A stretch of DNA of 64,000 nt from Hanleya hanleyi (GCA_036873755.1 JAVTVY010020272.1:1-64000), one strand, 5' to 3'. Shown: positions 8,683 to 21,434, counted from the stretch's first letter. Notes: generated by a model from the sequence alone, not told the origin. Translations and numbers: made by a program.

Positions 8683-9636
8683 GGGGAGATTGGGGTACAG
8701 TGGGACATGGGGCACAGTGGGACAAGCCGTCTAACTCCTTTGTTACGTACCGGAAGCACATTACGATATTATCAGCAGAAAGCTACCACCCCCATACAAC
8801 ACCTATATTGATTACAAACAAAAACTATCATTGGTAAAAAATTACGACCAAAAAAACTGTTTTTTGAGCAGTCCAAGTAAATTTTGAGGACTAAGGATGA
8901 TATACCAAGTTTTCAGCAGTACTTCATTGCTGTTTTGTTACTACTGAGAAAGGATGGACAAAGGTACAATTTAAATTATGTCAATTTATTATCTCAGATG
9001 TATGTACTAGTTTTTTTCATAAAATGGAAAATATCATGCATCTGGGGCGAACTGGGACACTTTTGCTGGGGCACACTGGGACAATAGTAATCAAATGGTG
9101 AAATTTACTTTGACACTAAAATGGTATCAAAATGCATTATTTTGTTTCCTAGATTATATTAATTGCTAACCCTATCAGATTTGATAAGTTTTAATAACAC
9201 TTTCAAAGGCAATTGCTTTCGTTGAAATGAAAATCATAAAAAAAAAAAAATTCCTCAAATTTGGCCCCTGGGAAATATTTTATCTGAGGTAGGAGTCTGA
9301 AATAGCAACTAACTTAATCATCGCTGTTGAATCTTCCAAACTCCTATGAAACATATCAGTATATACTTGAAATAACATGCATTTTGATTATTGTCCCATC
9401 GCACCCCAGTGGGTGTCCCAGTATACCCCATAGTGGGGCAAACTGGGACACATTTTTTTACGTTTTTAAAAACGAATTCTGGAGAAAAATATAACAGATA
9501 TTTCAGAATTTTTTGCATGAATATGTCATACTAAATATAAATTATAACGAGAGTATATAAGGCTAAACTACATGATAATCATAACAGAGATTTTTGCAAA
9601 AAGGTGAAAAATGTCCCAGTGTACCCCAATCTCCCC
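8683..9636. mobile_element. TA-flanked TIR element, GGGGAGATTGGGGTACA ends
   Basis: Left end GGGGAGATTGGGGTACAGTG and right end CAGTGTACCCCAATCTCCCC are inverted copies with one mismatch, and both are flanked by TA (8681-8682, 9637-9638), as for Tc1/mariner-type insertion. Shorter copies of the end motif, GGGGCNNACTGGGACA in either orientation, recur at about 8709, 9045-9080 and 9394-9450, so the end sequence has spread internally. No transposase frame; non-autonomous. Confidence 0.7.
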
Positions 9637-9638
9637 TA

Positions 9639-10848
9639 GTGGGACGGTGTTTGCCTCAAAAATGTTTGCGGTGCTCCAAACGAATTTCATGTCGCCTGTG
9701 TTCGGTGTTGTTCGACTAATTCCGTACACAGCGGAATGTGCCGATTTTGTCCGAGTGCCCTCTAACCTACAGAAGCGGTTTCACTGAAAATGTAAGAGGT
9801 TTGGAGGAGATAAAATCATCCGTGCGCCTTTGTTTTATACAAATTTAGACTGGTATATCTGGTCTTGGACGGCGACTTTGTATTGGTAAGTATTTTGTCC
9901 GTGATTCGACGGTGTTCAATTTAATAAATTAGTGACTTTTCCACGGTGCAATTTTTATCGTTGGCGACTGATCCCAAGGGACATAATCAATGGCTGTCTC
10001 GTTAACAAACTGACAAAGACATTCTCCGTAAATGTTCATATTCACAAAATCTGTGCTGTCAGAAATGGTATATTTATTCTGTGCATATTGGGTAGGACAG
10101 TGTCCAGACGGGTCCCTGTGACATGAGACTTCTGACATCCATCCGGACATATTATTAGGACCTGCACTTAGATTTTTGTTATTGCAAACAAATAAATAGA
10201 TAGGTAGAGTAGTTTATTTAATGTTGGTGTACACAGAGATATAGATATTGACGAGATAGGAAGCTCCATGTTATATTCCATGGACATCACGTCAGCGGCT
10301 CATGGACCTACAACACAACACACACGAGGCGCGTCACACTCTGTGTCACAAAGAATGTTAGACATCATTGATATTAACCTGTAACATTATCGTGTGACGT
10401 CTTTGTCTGTGAGAGCGTCATCGCTCTGACCACCTGTGCTGAGGCGGGGATAAAAAACACTGGACAACTGAAATTAGGTGGTCTTTACTCGCTAAATAGA
10501 ATTCACTCTGGGGGTCTATCCATACATAGTGTGACTGTTCAAAACCCACACTAAATTATCTATAGTTTTACAATGGTGCGATTGCGTCAATGTATTCCGA
10601 TGGTGGTGTCAGAATTTCGTGTTATAGTTCACTGTGTGTAAATACCAAACGAAAGATGTGGACAGATACACTTTGTTCTACATCTTTGAATTTTGGCATC
10701 AAATCGCTTAAATTAAACTGTTCAAAAACTACGGCAAATATGCCACTGATTTATTAGACACTTAAGCATTTGCCGCTCATTCACATTTCGTTCTGCAGCA
10801 GTTCTATCTGACTGTGGAAGCAAGTAATATATGGTACATGGAATTACC
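9639..10848. other. No gene recognised
   Basis: Mixed-composition DNA with short open frames only. A GTAAGTAT donor-like string at about 9886 follows GGCGACTTTGTATTG, but no convincing exon could be built. Confidence 0.35.
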
Positions 10849-11440
10849 TAGTTCAAGAAGCTAAACCCTACGTACTGACATTTATTTTGTGATAGGGTTT
10901 AGCCGTCAAAGCGAAAATTTGTATTGCAACATTTTGGCCACCCAACCTGGATCAGGTTGGGAGGATTCCTGCACCAAATATTATTCTTGCCTACTGTTTT
11001 GTGCTCGATGGATAGAATACATATTTGCCAACTTCCCTAGCCATTTATTCCTGTCTGTCTGTCCAGCTCTTTTCATTTTAATGAACCAACGCTCAATAAA
11101 ATACTGTTATGCATACTTTAGGGTGCTTGAGCTAAACTGTTGACATGAGCTGAATGCAACGTTAAACCTTATTTCTCTCTCCTGTTGACATGATCAGACC
11201 TTTTCTACGTGACATATTGTTGATATTAATGCCCAATCTGCTAAAAATATTCATTCTGGCCTACCGTTTTGCGCTTGATGGATAAAATTAGAATACTTAT
11301 TTGCCAACTTCCCATGCCATTTATTCCTGTCTGCCTGTCCAGCTCCTTTCATTTTCAGAAACAGTTAATTAAATACTGTTACGCATGGATGGAAAGGTTA
11401 TCAAAACTGCATACTTTAAAGTGCCTGAGCTAAACTGTTG
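10849..11440 (+). mobile_element. Truncated copy of the TA-flanked GTTCARCAAG element, with internal direct repeat
   Basis: TA then GTTCAAGAAGCTAAACCCTA at 10849-10870 matches the left end of the complete element at 27438-28289, including TGACATTTATTTTGTGAT and a following hinge near AACCTGG. No right end was found. The segment about 10984-11135 is repeated in the same orientation at about 11250-11440 (CCATTTATTCCTGTCTG, then CTGAGCTAAACTGTTGACATGA). AGCTGAATGCAACGTTAAAC with a following TCTCTCTC (11146-11180) resembles a SINE tail. Confidence 0.5.
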
Positions 11441-12477
11441 ACATGATCAGACATATTCTAATCTACGTGACATTTTGTTGAGATTTTACCATGGTTTGTT
11501 GTAGACTGTGATTACTAGGCTGATCGGATTGGGACACTCTGGAGTACCCCCACATGTTGGGCCCCAGGATGCCAGGTCACCCGATGCCCAGCCCCATTCT
11601 CGAGCGGGAACAGGGCAATATTGTAATGTAAGTACTTCTAGAAAACACCCAGAAAATTACATGTACACTCATTATACAGACTGTATCACACTACCATTCT
11701 GCTGGAATTACCCCATGTGACCTGGAGAATGACACAACATTTAACTAATCAAATTGGTGGTTTTACAGTTGTACACTCGGAAGATAGTTGGATGGGTAGA
11801 ATTATTTCTTCACTCTCCAGACAGCTACATCACAGGAACGACGGTCATGGTAATGTCTGACTTGATTTGCTAAGAAGTAATTATCAATCTGATAATTGGT
11901 CTAGCAGAGTGTTATACTTGTATGGTAGTATTCAACATTCTGCATAAGAAAAGTAATGCAAAATGAACTGGAAAAACTGTACAACTACATGTACAATTTG
12001 CAACTCTTGATGCATGATCAATGAGCATAATATTTTCCTGTCCAGGAAAATCCTAAAACCTCACAGAGGGTTTACCTGTACATTGTTGGTGATTCGAATG
12101 AATTCTCAACTCGATGCCTCTATCATACAATCTCGCACATTTCATCCCCTCCCCTTGTTTTGAATTAGCATATATCGGTATTCCAAGCCTGCAGCTTTTA
12201 CTTTGACTTCTGATGTTGAATTCAGCCCGACATCAATGTAGTTTTAACCAGCAATGAAATTCAAACCTGCCACATCTCATACCTCGCAGCAGATTGGCCT
12301 AATCAGCAAGCTTAGTGCATTCACTGATTGGTTTGATTTAGAGAAAACCCCTGATCTATTTATATCCAGAACTGGTGTGGGTAATTAACCAAGCCAGTGT
12401 ATCGACCCTAACAGATCGATTGATACACTGGCTCACGAGGATGATGTGCACAGTGCTTTTCAGAGGGAATAGGATAC
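11441..12477. other. No gene recognised
   Basis: AT-rich intergenic or intronic DNA. No motif worth naming apart from short ACATGTACA runs. Confidence 0.4.
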
Positions 12478-13309
12478 CAGCTCAGGGATTCATAGAAGTC
12501 CAAATTTTACGAACCGAAATCTGGAAAATTGGGGGGCATTTTTTCTCCCTGAAGTTGAGTATATAATTTTTTTACAAACCAGGGTCATTTTCCCCCCCAG
12601 TGTTGAGTATATAATTTTTTTACAAACCAGGTAAACCTTGTCTACTGTTCTAATTCATGTATTTTTGACCTTTTGTGTAATTAAAACCATTTTGTGTCAT
12701 TGATTGCATTTACTCGTTTCCATCATTATGTTTTCAGGTATCCAGGATACATGAACAAATTATGTTAGATTTATTCAAGTTGTATACGAGTAATACTTCA
12801 GGTATCAATCGGGTAAAACTTTGTAATGCTGCCGGTACTGGTTTTCATTTATATATACATACATGTACTTCTCATATACATGCAGTGAGGAGTGTCAACT
12901 ATTTCCCTCTCGATCTCAATCAATCAACAATACATAAAAGAACTTTGAATTCCTTTTTCCAACTTCCACACAGGACTGTCTGAATAATATACAAACACAC
13001 ATCCAATTTCAGTATACAAATACGGCCCAACTTGTTAGGTGGAAATTATAAAAAAACACCATATTGATACCATAGAAACCCCATTATCTATTAATTTAGA
13101 TTCAAAATGAAATTTGAAGGAACCATTATCCAAAATTTAACATTGACAGAAAAATAATTTTAATTATGGAAACATTTAACAAAAGCAGTGAATTAATAAA
13201 TATAAAAATCCTGTGATGACATAGGTGAAGTTCCAGTTATTGTGAAAATATTATTCAATTACAAATGACCACCAGTATGAAAAATCACACTGGTTTATAA
13301 AACGATGAT

Positions 13310-13332
13310 TATATATATATATTAATATATAC
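13310..13332. repeat. AT microsatellite
   Basis: TATATATATATATTAATATATA-type dinucleotide run. Confidence 0.7.
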
Positions 13333-13706
13333 ACGATGATTGTATTGGATTACACAAATAATAAGAGTCTTGAGGATGATATTATTTTGATAGAATATGG
13401 TTAACAAAAACAAAGAAGGAAAAAAAACAACAACAAAACACTTCAAAACGCTTGCGAGCGACCGGCCGTAGGAAGAGTTCACTCCCTTGTCATGTTCTCA
13501 AAACGCACGCTGTATGTTTGTGTCAACTTTCGTTTCATCAAACCAAAGTGAAAATGATACAGTATTACTATTTTCTCAAGACAGACCACACAGAATACCC
13601 AAAGAAATACTTACGATTGGCATTCTACGAAGACAACGTGTGTTTATTCAGTATCGTTTGTATCTCCCTGCGTTGGAACGAACGAAAACGAAACCAAAAA
13701 AAAAAA

Positions 13707-13743
13707 ATGGCGACTCGTCGATTGTTCAGTGAAATTACGGTTC
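13707..13743 (+). CDS. Possible first coding exon inside the hAT-like element
   Basis: ATGGCGACTCGTCGATTG begins an open stretch of 12 codons (MATRRLFSEITV) that runs into GTAAGTATT, a near-consensus 5' splice donor. Upstream is AACGAAAACGAAACCAAAA. It may be the 5' exon of a lost transposase or a captured host exon. Product unknown, and no downstream exon was identified. Confidence 0.25.
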
Positions 13744-14169
13744 GTAAGTATTCGAGATTCTTTCACGGAAATATACGTCGATGTAACTAAAATTACCTCG
13801 GATAAACTAGTCTCGGATGAATATATCCCGTTAACAGACTAAGTCTTCCGAGGTAAATTTAGAGCAGCTGACGGAGTTTGCATTTGGCGTTGTTGTTGCT
13901 GCCGACAGATTCACATGTGCTTCCGCAACCATGGGATGATTTCCCGACAACCGGGAATTGAAATTTCGAATTTACGAAGCTTGAAAATTCAGTTCCCAAA
14001 GCTTGAAAATTCCGTTTCCAACACACAAATTGAGTATAAATATTTTGGTGAAAACTATTGCTTTTTTACTCAATAAAATTGAGTTTTTAACTGAAAAATT
14101 GAGTTTTAAAACTCAATCTACGAACCGAAATTCGGTACGTAGAACTGACGTGTATGAATCCCTGCAGCT

Positions 14170-14685
14170 GTGCCGCCTCTGTACCAGTACTAACTACTGT
14201 AATGACCGCCCACCAGTCCCCACTCCCAAGGAACTGGTCCTTGAATTTTATTTTTGGGTTGGGAAATTGAACTACAGTATATACCAATCTTAATAAATTA
14301 ATATCCTGTCTATGCTCCCCAATCATATGTCACTACATGATCTTGCTTACTTCAATGGAATTTGGTGTGCGCCCGTGAACGTTTAATAAAATTGACATCA
14401 CAGCCGCATTTGGACTAATCCAGAATTTCATAGACTGGGAGGTGAATAGGACTGTTTTCTCCATTATGGTGCCCTACTGGCTAGACCTCAGCAACATCAA
14501 ACGATCTCCCACCAGCGTAGTGTCTGATTTGTCTGAGCCAACCATAAAGCCTGTATATTGATGCCCCTTTTCAAGCCACTATGAAGAGATATCAGGATTG
14601 GTCGACTCTCGCATCGATGCAAGCCAGTTAGATCCAACAGCGACATGTATCCAAGTGGATCAGTGGTTTCATTAAGGATTTGAGT
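14170..14685. other. No gene recognised
   Basis: Intergenic or intronic DNA without visible structure. Confidence 0.35.
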
Positions 14686-14689
14686 AGAA

Positions 14690-16726
14690 GGGCAATTCCA
14701 CGATATCGCGGACAAAACTTGCAAAAATAAATATCAGCTGTGGGCAAAATAATGCATTTAGCATTATGGCTAGGTCCCTCAAGGTTGACAATTTAGTGCT
14801 GATATACTCATTTACTGCTTGATTTAATAAATTAGGCAATTTAGGCAACTATCAAATTTTCCAACCCTTTAAATGTACAAATTACTGATATTTCACTGTT
14901 GATTTAGGATTCACCATATAGCCAGCTGAACCAAAGTGATTTTATGCTTTTTATGGAAGAAGTGTCTTTCTAAAACTGGTGGTTGAAAGAGCATATCTGC
15001 ACTGCTAGCAGAAATGGATGAGACAAGATTTGGTGTCGAGTTATTGTAACATGAGTTACCGAAAAGTGACAGTTTTTAGTTTTCAAAGAAAATTATTGAA
15101 GTTGTTGGCTGCTCAGTTAATTTTTTCTGCCTTTGATACACACTGAAAGAAATTATAGCAGTGGAATTAATATTTCATCACGCATCATAATTTATGAAGC
15201 TGCTGAACTTCGTAACATGAGTTACTTGTGGGGTCCTGTAACATGAGTTACCATCATAATGGGAGATAACTCTGAACAATCTAGGTGCCTCTGCTTGCAA
15301 TTACCTACAACTCCTGAATAAACATTGATCTGTGTAAAACCTGACAGTGCACATTTGTACACTACTACAAGCATCTTTCATGTAAGGTTCGAAGTTGTTC
15401 ATCAAATAGTAACCCAGATCTGGTCTCGACAAGAAATTATTGATTGATGGGATAAAGGGCCATAACTCTTTGAAAATTCATCGAAACGCATAAAAAGCCA
15501 ACAGTGCCCATCTACAAGGTATAGTAAGCGAGATATGGTCTGGACGAGAAATTACTGACAAAATAAAGGGCCATAACTCTGTGAAATATCATTGAAACGC
15601 AGAAAGGAAATCTGACAGTGCACAGCTGTATGGTTCTAAGCATCTTCTGTGCAAGTTTTGAAGATGTTCATCAAATAGTAAGCGAGATATGGTCCGGATA
15701 AGAAAAATTATAAACTGACGAGATAAAGGGTCTTCACCCAAATAAAACCATTGAAATATACAAAAAAAAATGATCTTATTATGGATGGACCAATGGTCTC
15801 ATTCATCCAGTCAAGGGCTAATGCTCCTGTAGAACACCAAATCACTGCTAATCCTGTTGATTCTCCAATTAGGGGACTGGTATGTCTATGAGTATGGCAG
15901 AGACCATTTCCTCAGTGTGGTTACCACTCTTGGCATGGAGAATATTAAAATAGTTTTGGCGATAGAGACTGCTGAGAATCATTGGAAATGGCCATTTCAG
16001 CAGGACGAGATTTTCTACTACAGTGAGCAGATGATCCAGAGACTTGATTCAACCTGATGTAGCAAATAACCATGGCCACTAATCAGTTCACAGAGAAGTT
16101 TGATAAGATTATACATGCAGCCTTCAGGACGTTTATAATCAGATAATACATAAATTTCTTGAATTTCACACTGAATTGACCACTAATCATGTTGATGAAT
16201 TTCAAATTTTATACAGTTATTTAATTACATTCTTCATGTTGTTTGAGACACATTTTTGACATGAGAGAAACATGTTCCAGGAGACTTAATTGTTCCTTCT
16301 TTCATTTGGACAAACCGTAACATGAGTTACTGTAACATGAGTTACCACATGTTTAGCTCGGTGGAAATAAAACGGTGTTGCATCAGTTGTTTAGAACAGG
16401 GACAATACACAGTCCAGACAGTGTACTAAAAGAAAAGATTTTTAATTCTCAGATTAATTGATTAGTATTCAGAGGTTTTTCAGAGAAACACTGTACCCTC
16501 CGAGGGCATGTCCGTTTACTGTAACATGAGTTACCGAAATTTGCAATAAGATTAATTCAATATTATTGATAACACACTGCTGTGTTTGTGTGGAAAACAA
16601 AGCTACCAGTTAACATTACTACCTTGAAAAATAGGAAGGATCTGGATGCAAATCATAGTATTAAAATCCCAGGGTAAACATGAAGGTTATGGCTAAAGTG
16701 TAACATGAGTTACCGTGGAATTGCCC
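14690..16726. mobile_element. TIR element with seven GTAACATGAGTTAC motifs
   Basis: Ends GGGCAATTCCACG (14690) and CGTGGAATTGCCC (16714-16726) are perfect inverted copies, with AGAA on both sides (14686-14689, 16727-16730). Inside are seven copies of GTAACATGAGTTAC, a 5-base inverted pair with a 4-base spacer, at 15046, 15212, 15238, 16317, 16332, 16521 and 16700. The right 500 bp is homologous to 26750-27165. Degenerate repeats with AAAGGGCCATAACTCT lie at 15380-15725. No transposase frame is seen. Confidence 0.65.
15380..15725 (+). repeat. AAAGGGCCATAACTC degenerate tandem repeat
   Basis: Three imperfect units of about 115-155 bp contain TCATCAAATAGTAA, GAGATATGGTC, and AAAGGGCCATAACTCT followed by TTGAAACGC. 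This repeat style is common in bivalve genomes (recall, not searched). Confidence 0.5.
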
Positions 16727-16730
16727 AGAA

Positions 16731-17947
16731 GTTGAAAAGGAAAAAGTAGGAGTTGCCCCGTCTCTCCGAACTTGAGATCGCAACGCGATCGAACTGAGGA
16801 AGCAAAGCGACTGAGGGGGGGGGGGGCTAGTGCGAGGGGCGGAAACCCCCCCTCGCCCAAAAATTCTAGAAAATCAACAATAGAAATGGTGCTCTCAGAG
16901 AGCTTTTCAGGAGAAATTTGGACGAGAAAAGCTGATTATAAAAGCTTGCTAATTGTCAAATAGTATAATTGTCAAAAAGTATCTCCAACAAGTACTTGAC
17001 CAACTTTGGATTTCTTGCATATTATGTCAATTATGTCTACTCATGGTAACTGCAATAACATCTGATTTTAAAACAGTTCTTCAAAGAAAAATAAAATGTC
17101 GACTTGTTGAAATTATAAAATAAATAGAAGTATCTACATGTATTTGTATAATTTCAATTCATTTTTTGTGAGCCATGCTATCTCAGTTGAACTATTATAT
17201 CCCAAGTGGCTCTTCACCCCAGCCGGCTTATACTTTGTGCACAAAATGCGTTTATTGCGTCGGTGGCGACAAAATAGGCAGGAAAACCAAACGGAACAAT
17301 GAGGTTTGGTCAATTGGCAATATTAACCGGTGTATGATGAACACATGTCGTTGTTGTTGTTAATTTTCGCGCGAATTGGGACTTATTCAATGCCAGTCTA
17401 TAGACAGAATATAACAGAAAATAATTTGAAAGTAGCCAGGAAAAAGATTTATTCATGCCAGACGAATCTGTGAATTGATAATTACCTGTTTCGTTCTTCT
17501 TTTTTGGGATTACCCCCCAAAAAACTCCAGACTAGCTTGATGTTTCATTTTCATGAACCTGTTGAATCTCAGCTCGAAGTACAAACTCAGTGATTGGCCG
17601 AATAACCGAAGACGTCATTCTTTGGGGCTGTACCAACCAATCGTTTATCGTGTTTCATTTATAATATTCGTCTATTTCGATAACAAGAGAACCACGTGGA
17701 CATGATGGAGAAGCGTCCGTGGAGAACAGCTGGAAAATGTGGTGTACAATTGTCATTCGACAGAACGAATGCTGACAATTTCATCGGACAAGGCGGTACT
17801 CGGACAGCCCAAGAAATGTGCTGTTAGATTAGGGGCCTGGTGGCCACTGAATTTGAGAAGAGGATCTGGTTCTGGGCTACATGAATAATTGGTATCTAAC
17901 ATTGATGAACAGACAAGACATATGGGGAGATTAATCTTGCTTGGAGT
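16731..17947. other. No confirmed gene; G12 run and a possible promoter
   Basis: A run of 12 G (16815-16826) is followed by C7 (16846-16852), a possible hairpin. At 17580-17700 GATTGG and CCAATC boxes and a GACGTCA half-site precede an ATG at 17704 that opens only 41 codons (start MMEKRPWRTAGK). That is too little to call a gene. Confidence 0.3.
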
Positions 17948-17949
17948 TT

Positions 17950-18465
17950 GACATGTGGGTTCAGGGTTAGATTGGGAGATTGACATGCAGGTTCAGGGTT
18001 AGATTGGGAGATTTGACATGCGGGTTCAGGGTTAGATTGGGAAATTTGACATGCGGGTTCAGGGTTAGATTGGGAGATTTGACATGCGGGTTCAGGGTTA
18101 GATTGGGAGATTTGACATGCGGATTCAGGGTTAGATTGGGAGATTTGACATGCGGATTCAGGGTTAGATTGGGAGATTTGACATGCGGATTCAGGGTTAG
18201 ATTGGGAGATTTGACATGCAGATTCAGGGTTAGATTGGGAGATTTGACGTGCGGGTTCAGGGTTAGATTGGGAGATTTGACATGCGGATTCAGGGTTAGA
18301 TTGGGAGATTTGACATGCGGATTCAGGGTTAGATTGGGAGATTTGACATGCAGATTCAGGGTTAGATTGGGAGATTTGACATGCGGATTCAGGGTTAGAT
18401 TGGGAGATTTGACACGCAGGTTCAGGGTTAGATTGGGAGATTTGACGTGCTGGATCAGAGCTATT
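17950..18465 (+). repeat. Minisatellite A, 33-bp unit
   Basis: About 16 units of GGTTCAGGGTTAGATTGGG + AGATTTGACATGC. The period is 11 codons, so long open frames appear on both strands (HVKSPNLTLNP on the minus strand); these are not proteins. Confidence 0.9.
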
Positions 18466-18534
18466 GAGAGTAGGCCTACTTGTAAGTTTTGTGACATTCT
18501 GGATTAGGTTTAAACAGAAAGTGAGACCTAACCT

Positions 18535-19245
18535 GCTGATGTAACATGCTGGATCAGGGTTAGATAGTGAGATGTTTGATCAGGGTTAGATAGTAAGTGA
18601 GATGTTGGATCAGGGTTAGATAGTGAGATGTTGGATCAGGGTTAGAGAGGGAGATGTTGGACCACAGTTAGATAGTGAGATGTTGGATCAGGGTTAGATA
18701 GTCCAGGAGATGTTGGACCACAGTTAGATAGTGAGATGTTGGATCAGGGTTAGATAGTCCGTGAGATGTTGGATCAGGGTTAGATAGTCCGTGAGATGTT
18801 GGATCAGGGTTAGATAGTCCGTGAGATGTTGGATCAGGGTTAGATAGTCCGTGAGATGTTGGATCAGGGTTAGATAGTAAGTGAGATGTTGGATCAGGGT
18901 TAGATAGTCCATGAGATGTTGGATCAGGGTTAGATAGTCCGTGAGATGTTGGATCAGGGTTAGATAGTCCATGAGATGTTGGATCAGGGTTAGATAGTCC
19001 GTGAGATGTTGGATCAGGGTTAGATAGTCCGTGAGATGTTGGATCAGGGTTAGATAGTAAGTGAGATGTTGGATCAGGGTTAGATAGTCCATGAGATGTT
19101 GGATCAGGGTTAGATAGTCCGTGAGATGTTGGATCAGGGTTAGATAGTCCGTGAGATGTTGGATCAGGGTTAGATAGTAAGTGAGATGTTGGATCAGGGT
19201 TAGATAGTCAGTGAGATGTTGGATCAGGGTTAGATAGTAAGTGAG
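18535..19245 (+). repeat. Minisatellite B, 30-bp unit, first block
   Basis: About 24 units of GGATCAGGGTTAGATAGTCC + GTGAGATGTT; variants replace CCG with AAG or CCA. The core TCAGGGTTAGAT is shared with arrays A and C. Confidence 0.9.
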
Positions 19246-19475
19246 ATGCACCATGCTGGATCAGTAGGTTTAGAATTTAGCAAAATTTTGCGAAGACCCA
19301 GGTGGAATTTTCGGCCGCACAGTTTGCAAGAATCCAAAGAATCCAAATTCGTGGACTTTGGATTTCAAGCAGCACAGTTTGCAAGAATCCAAATTTGCAG
19401 ACTGCACAAAATCACTTTCAACCATGAACTTTGTTTGCTAAATTCTGCCTATGTATTTTATTTTCTGCATATAAT

Positions 19476-19683
19476 CAGGGATTCATTGGCGTCCGTTTTT
19501 ACTACCGTTAAACGGTAGAAAAAAAATGTCAAAAACTGAATATAGACAGCAAAAAACTCAAAAGTGTACGTTTTGGACAAGAAATACTCAATGTTTTTGA
19601 CGAAAACTCAATACTGGAAATGGTGCAAATTATTTCAGTGATGTGAAAATCTGAAAATCATCGCCGATCCTTCGACAATTCGA
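19476..19683 (+). mobile_element. Left-end fragment of hAT-like element, created by the tandem duplication
   Basis: It is identical in layout to 21230-21437: CAGGGATTCATTGGCGTCC, an inverted pair around CCGTTAAACGG, then AAAAACTCAA motifs, cut off at the duplication junction. Confidence 0.8.
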
Positions 19684-21434
19684 CAATTTGACATGCAGAT
19701 TCAGGGTTAGATTGGGAGATTTGACGTGCGGGTTCAGGGTTAGATTGGGAGATTTGACATGCGGATTCAGGGTTAGATTGGGAGATTTGACATGCGGATT
19801 CAGGGTTAGATTGGGAGATTTGACATGCGGATTCAGGGTTAGATTGGGAGATTTGACATGCAGATTCAGGGTTAGATTGGGAGATTTGACATGCGGATTC
19901 AGGGTTAGATTGGGAGATTTGACACGCAGGTTCAGGGTTAGATTGGGAGATTTGACGTGCTGGATCAGAGCTATTGAGAGTAGGCCTACTTGTAAGTTTT
20001 GTGACATTCTGGATTAGGTTTAAACAGAAAGTGAGACCTAACCTGCTGATGTAACATGCTGGATCAGGGTTAGATAGTGAGATGTTTGATCAGGGTTAGA
20101 TAGTAAGTGAGATGTTGGATCAGGGTTAGATAGTGAGATGTTGGATCAGGGTTAGAGAGGGAGATGTTGGACCACAGTTAGATAGTGAGATGTTGGATCA
20201 GGGTTAGATAGTCCAGGAGATGTTGGACCACAGTTAGATAGTGAGATGTTGGATCAGGGTTAGATAGTCCGTGAGATGTTGGATCAGGGTTAGATAGTCC
20301 GTGAGATGTTGGATCAGGGTTAGATAGTCCGTGAGATGTTGGATCAGGGTTAGATAGTCCGTGAGATGTTGGATCATTAGATAGGTGAGATGTTGGATCA
20401 GGGTTAGATAGTCCGTGAGATGTTGGATCAGGGTTAGATAGTCCGTGAGATGTTGGATCAGGGTTAGATAGTCCGTGAGATGTTGGATCAGGGTTAGATA
20501 GTCCATGAGATGTTGGATCAGGGTTAGATAGTCCGTGAGATGTTGGATCAGGGTTAGATAGTCCGTGAGATGTTGGATCAGGGTTAGATAGTAAGTGAGA
20601 TGTTGGATCAGGGTTAGATAGTCCATGAGATGTTGGATCAGGGTTAGATAGTCCGTGAGATGTTGGATCAGGGTTAGATAGTCCGTGAGATGTTGGATCA
20701 GGGTTAGATAGTCCATGAGATGTTGGATCAGGGTTAGATAGTCCGTGAGATGTTGGATCAGGGTTAGATAGTCCGTGAGATGTTGGATCAGGGTTAGATA
20801 GTCCGTGAGATGTTGGATCAGGTTGGATCAGGGTTAGATAGTAAGTGAGATGTTGGATCAGGGTTAGATAGTCCATGAGATGTTGGATCAGGGTTAGATA
20901 GTCCGTGAGATGTTGGATCAGGGTTAGATAGTAAGTGAGATGTTGGATCAGGGTTAGATAGTCAGTGAGATGTTGGATCAGGGTTAGATAGTAAGTGAGA
21001 TGCACCATGCTGGATCAGTAGGTTTAGAATTTAGCAAAATTTTGCGAAGACCCAGGTGGAATTTTCGGCCGCACAGTTTGCAAGAATCCAAAGAATCCAA
21101 ATTCGTGGACTTTGGATTTCAAGCAGCACAGTTTGCAAGAATCCAAATTTGCAGACTGCACAAAATCACTTTCAACCATGAACTTTGTTTGCTAAATTCT
21201 GCCTATGTATTTTATTTTCTGCATATAATCAGGGATTCATTGGCGTCCGTTTTTACTACCGTTAAACGGTAGAAAAAAAATGTCAAAAACTGAATATAGA
21301 CAGCAAAAAACTCAAAAGTGTACGTTTTGGACAAGAAATACTCAATGTTTTTGACGAAAACTCAATACTGGAAATGGTGCAAATTATTTCAGTGATGTGA
21401 AAATCTGAAAATCATCGCCGATCCTTCGACAATT
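19684..21434. repeat. Tandem segmental duplication, second copy
   Basis: Contains array A units 19687-19975, array B units 20045-21003, and the spacer from 21003, then continues into the complete hAT-like element starting at 21230. Array B is about 250 bp longer here than in the first copy and has two irregular units (20375-20392, 20815-20832), showing change after duplication. Confidence 0.85.

Larger units (their letters stand above)
12483..14164. mobile_element. hAT-like TIR element (CAGGGATTCAT family), copy 1
   Basis: Left end CAGGGATTCATAGAAGTCC (12483) and right end complement CAGGGATTCATACACGTC (ending 14164) form the TIR. CAGCT is duplicated on both sides (12478-12482, 14165-14169). 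Near the right end are ACTCAATAAAATTGAGT and a perfect 20-base palindrome ATTGAGTTTTAAAACTCAAT (14098-14117). The same AAACTCAAT motif marks the ends of other elements here. A 53-bp stretch (GTTGAGTATATAATTTTTTT) is duplicated at about 12550 and 12603. CAG ends and 5-bp TSDs suit the hAT superfamily; no transposase is present. Confidence 0.75.
18211..19683. repeat. Tandem segmental duplication, first copy
   Basis: The second part of array A, array B, a 230-bp spacer and the first 208 bp of a hAT-like element (19476-19683) recur in the same order at 19684-21434. The break lies at TTCGACAATT / CGACAATTTGACATGC, with short homology (ATTTGACATGC) to the array. Confidence 0.85.

Noticed and set aside
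17704..17829. 41-codon frame starting MMEKRPWRTAGK with CCAAT-like boxes upstream
   Set aside because: Too short, no splice donor at its end and no recognised family; kept only as a note in the surrounding entry.
17967..21008. Long open frames of 109-276 codons on both strands of the minisatellites
   Set aside because: The units are 33 and 30 bases, multiples of three, so a stop-free unit stays open throughout; the peptides are pure repeats with matching open frames on the other strand.
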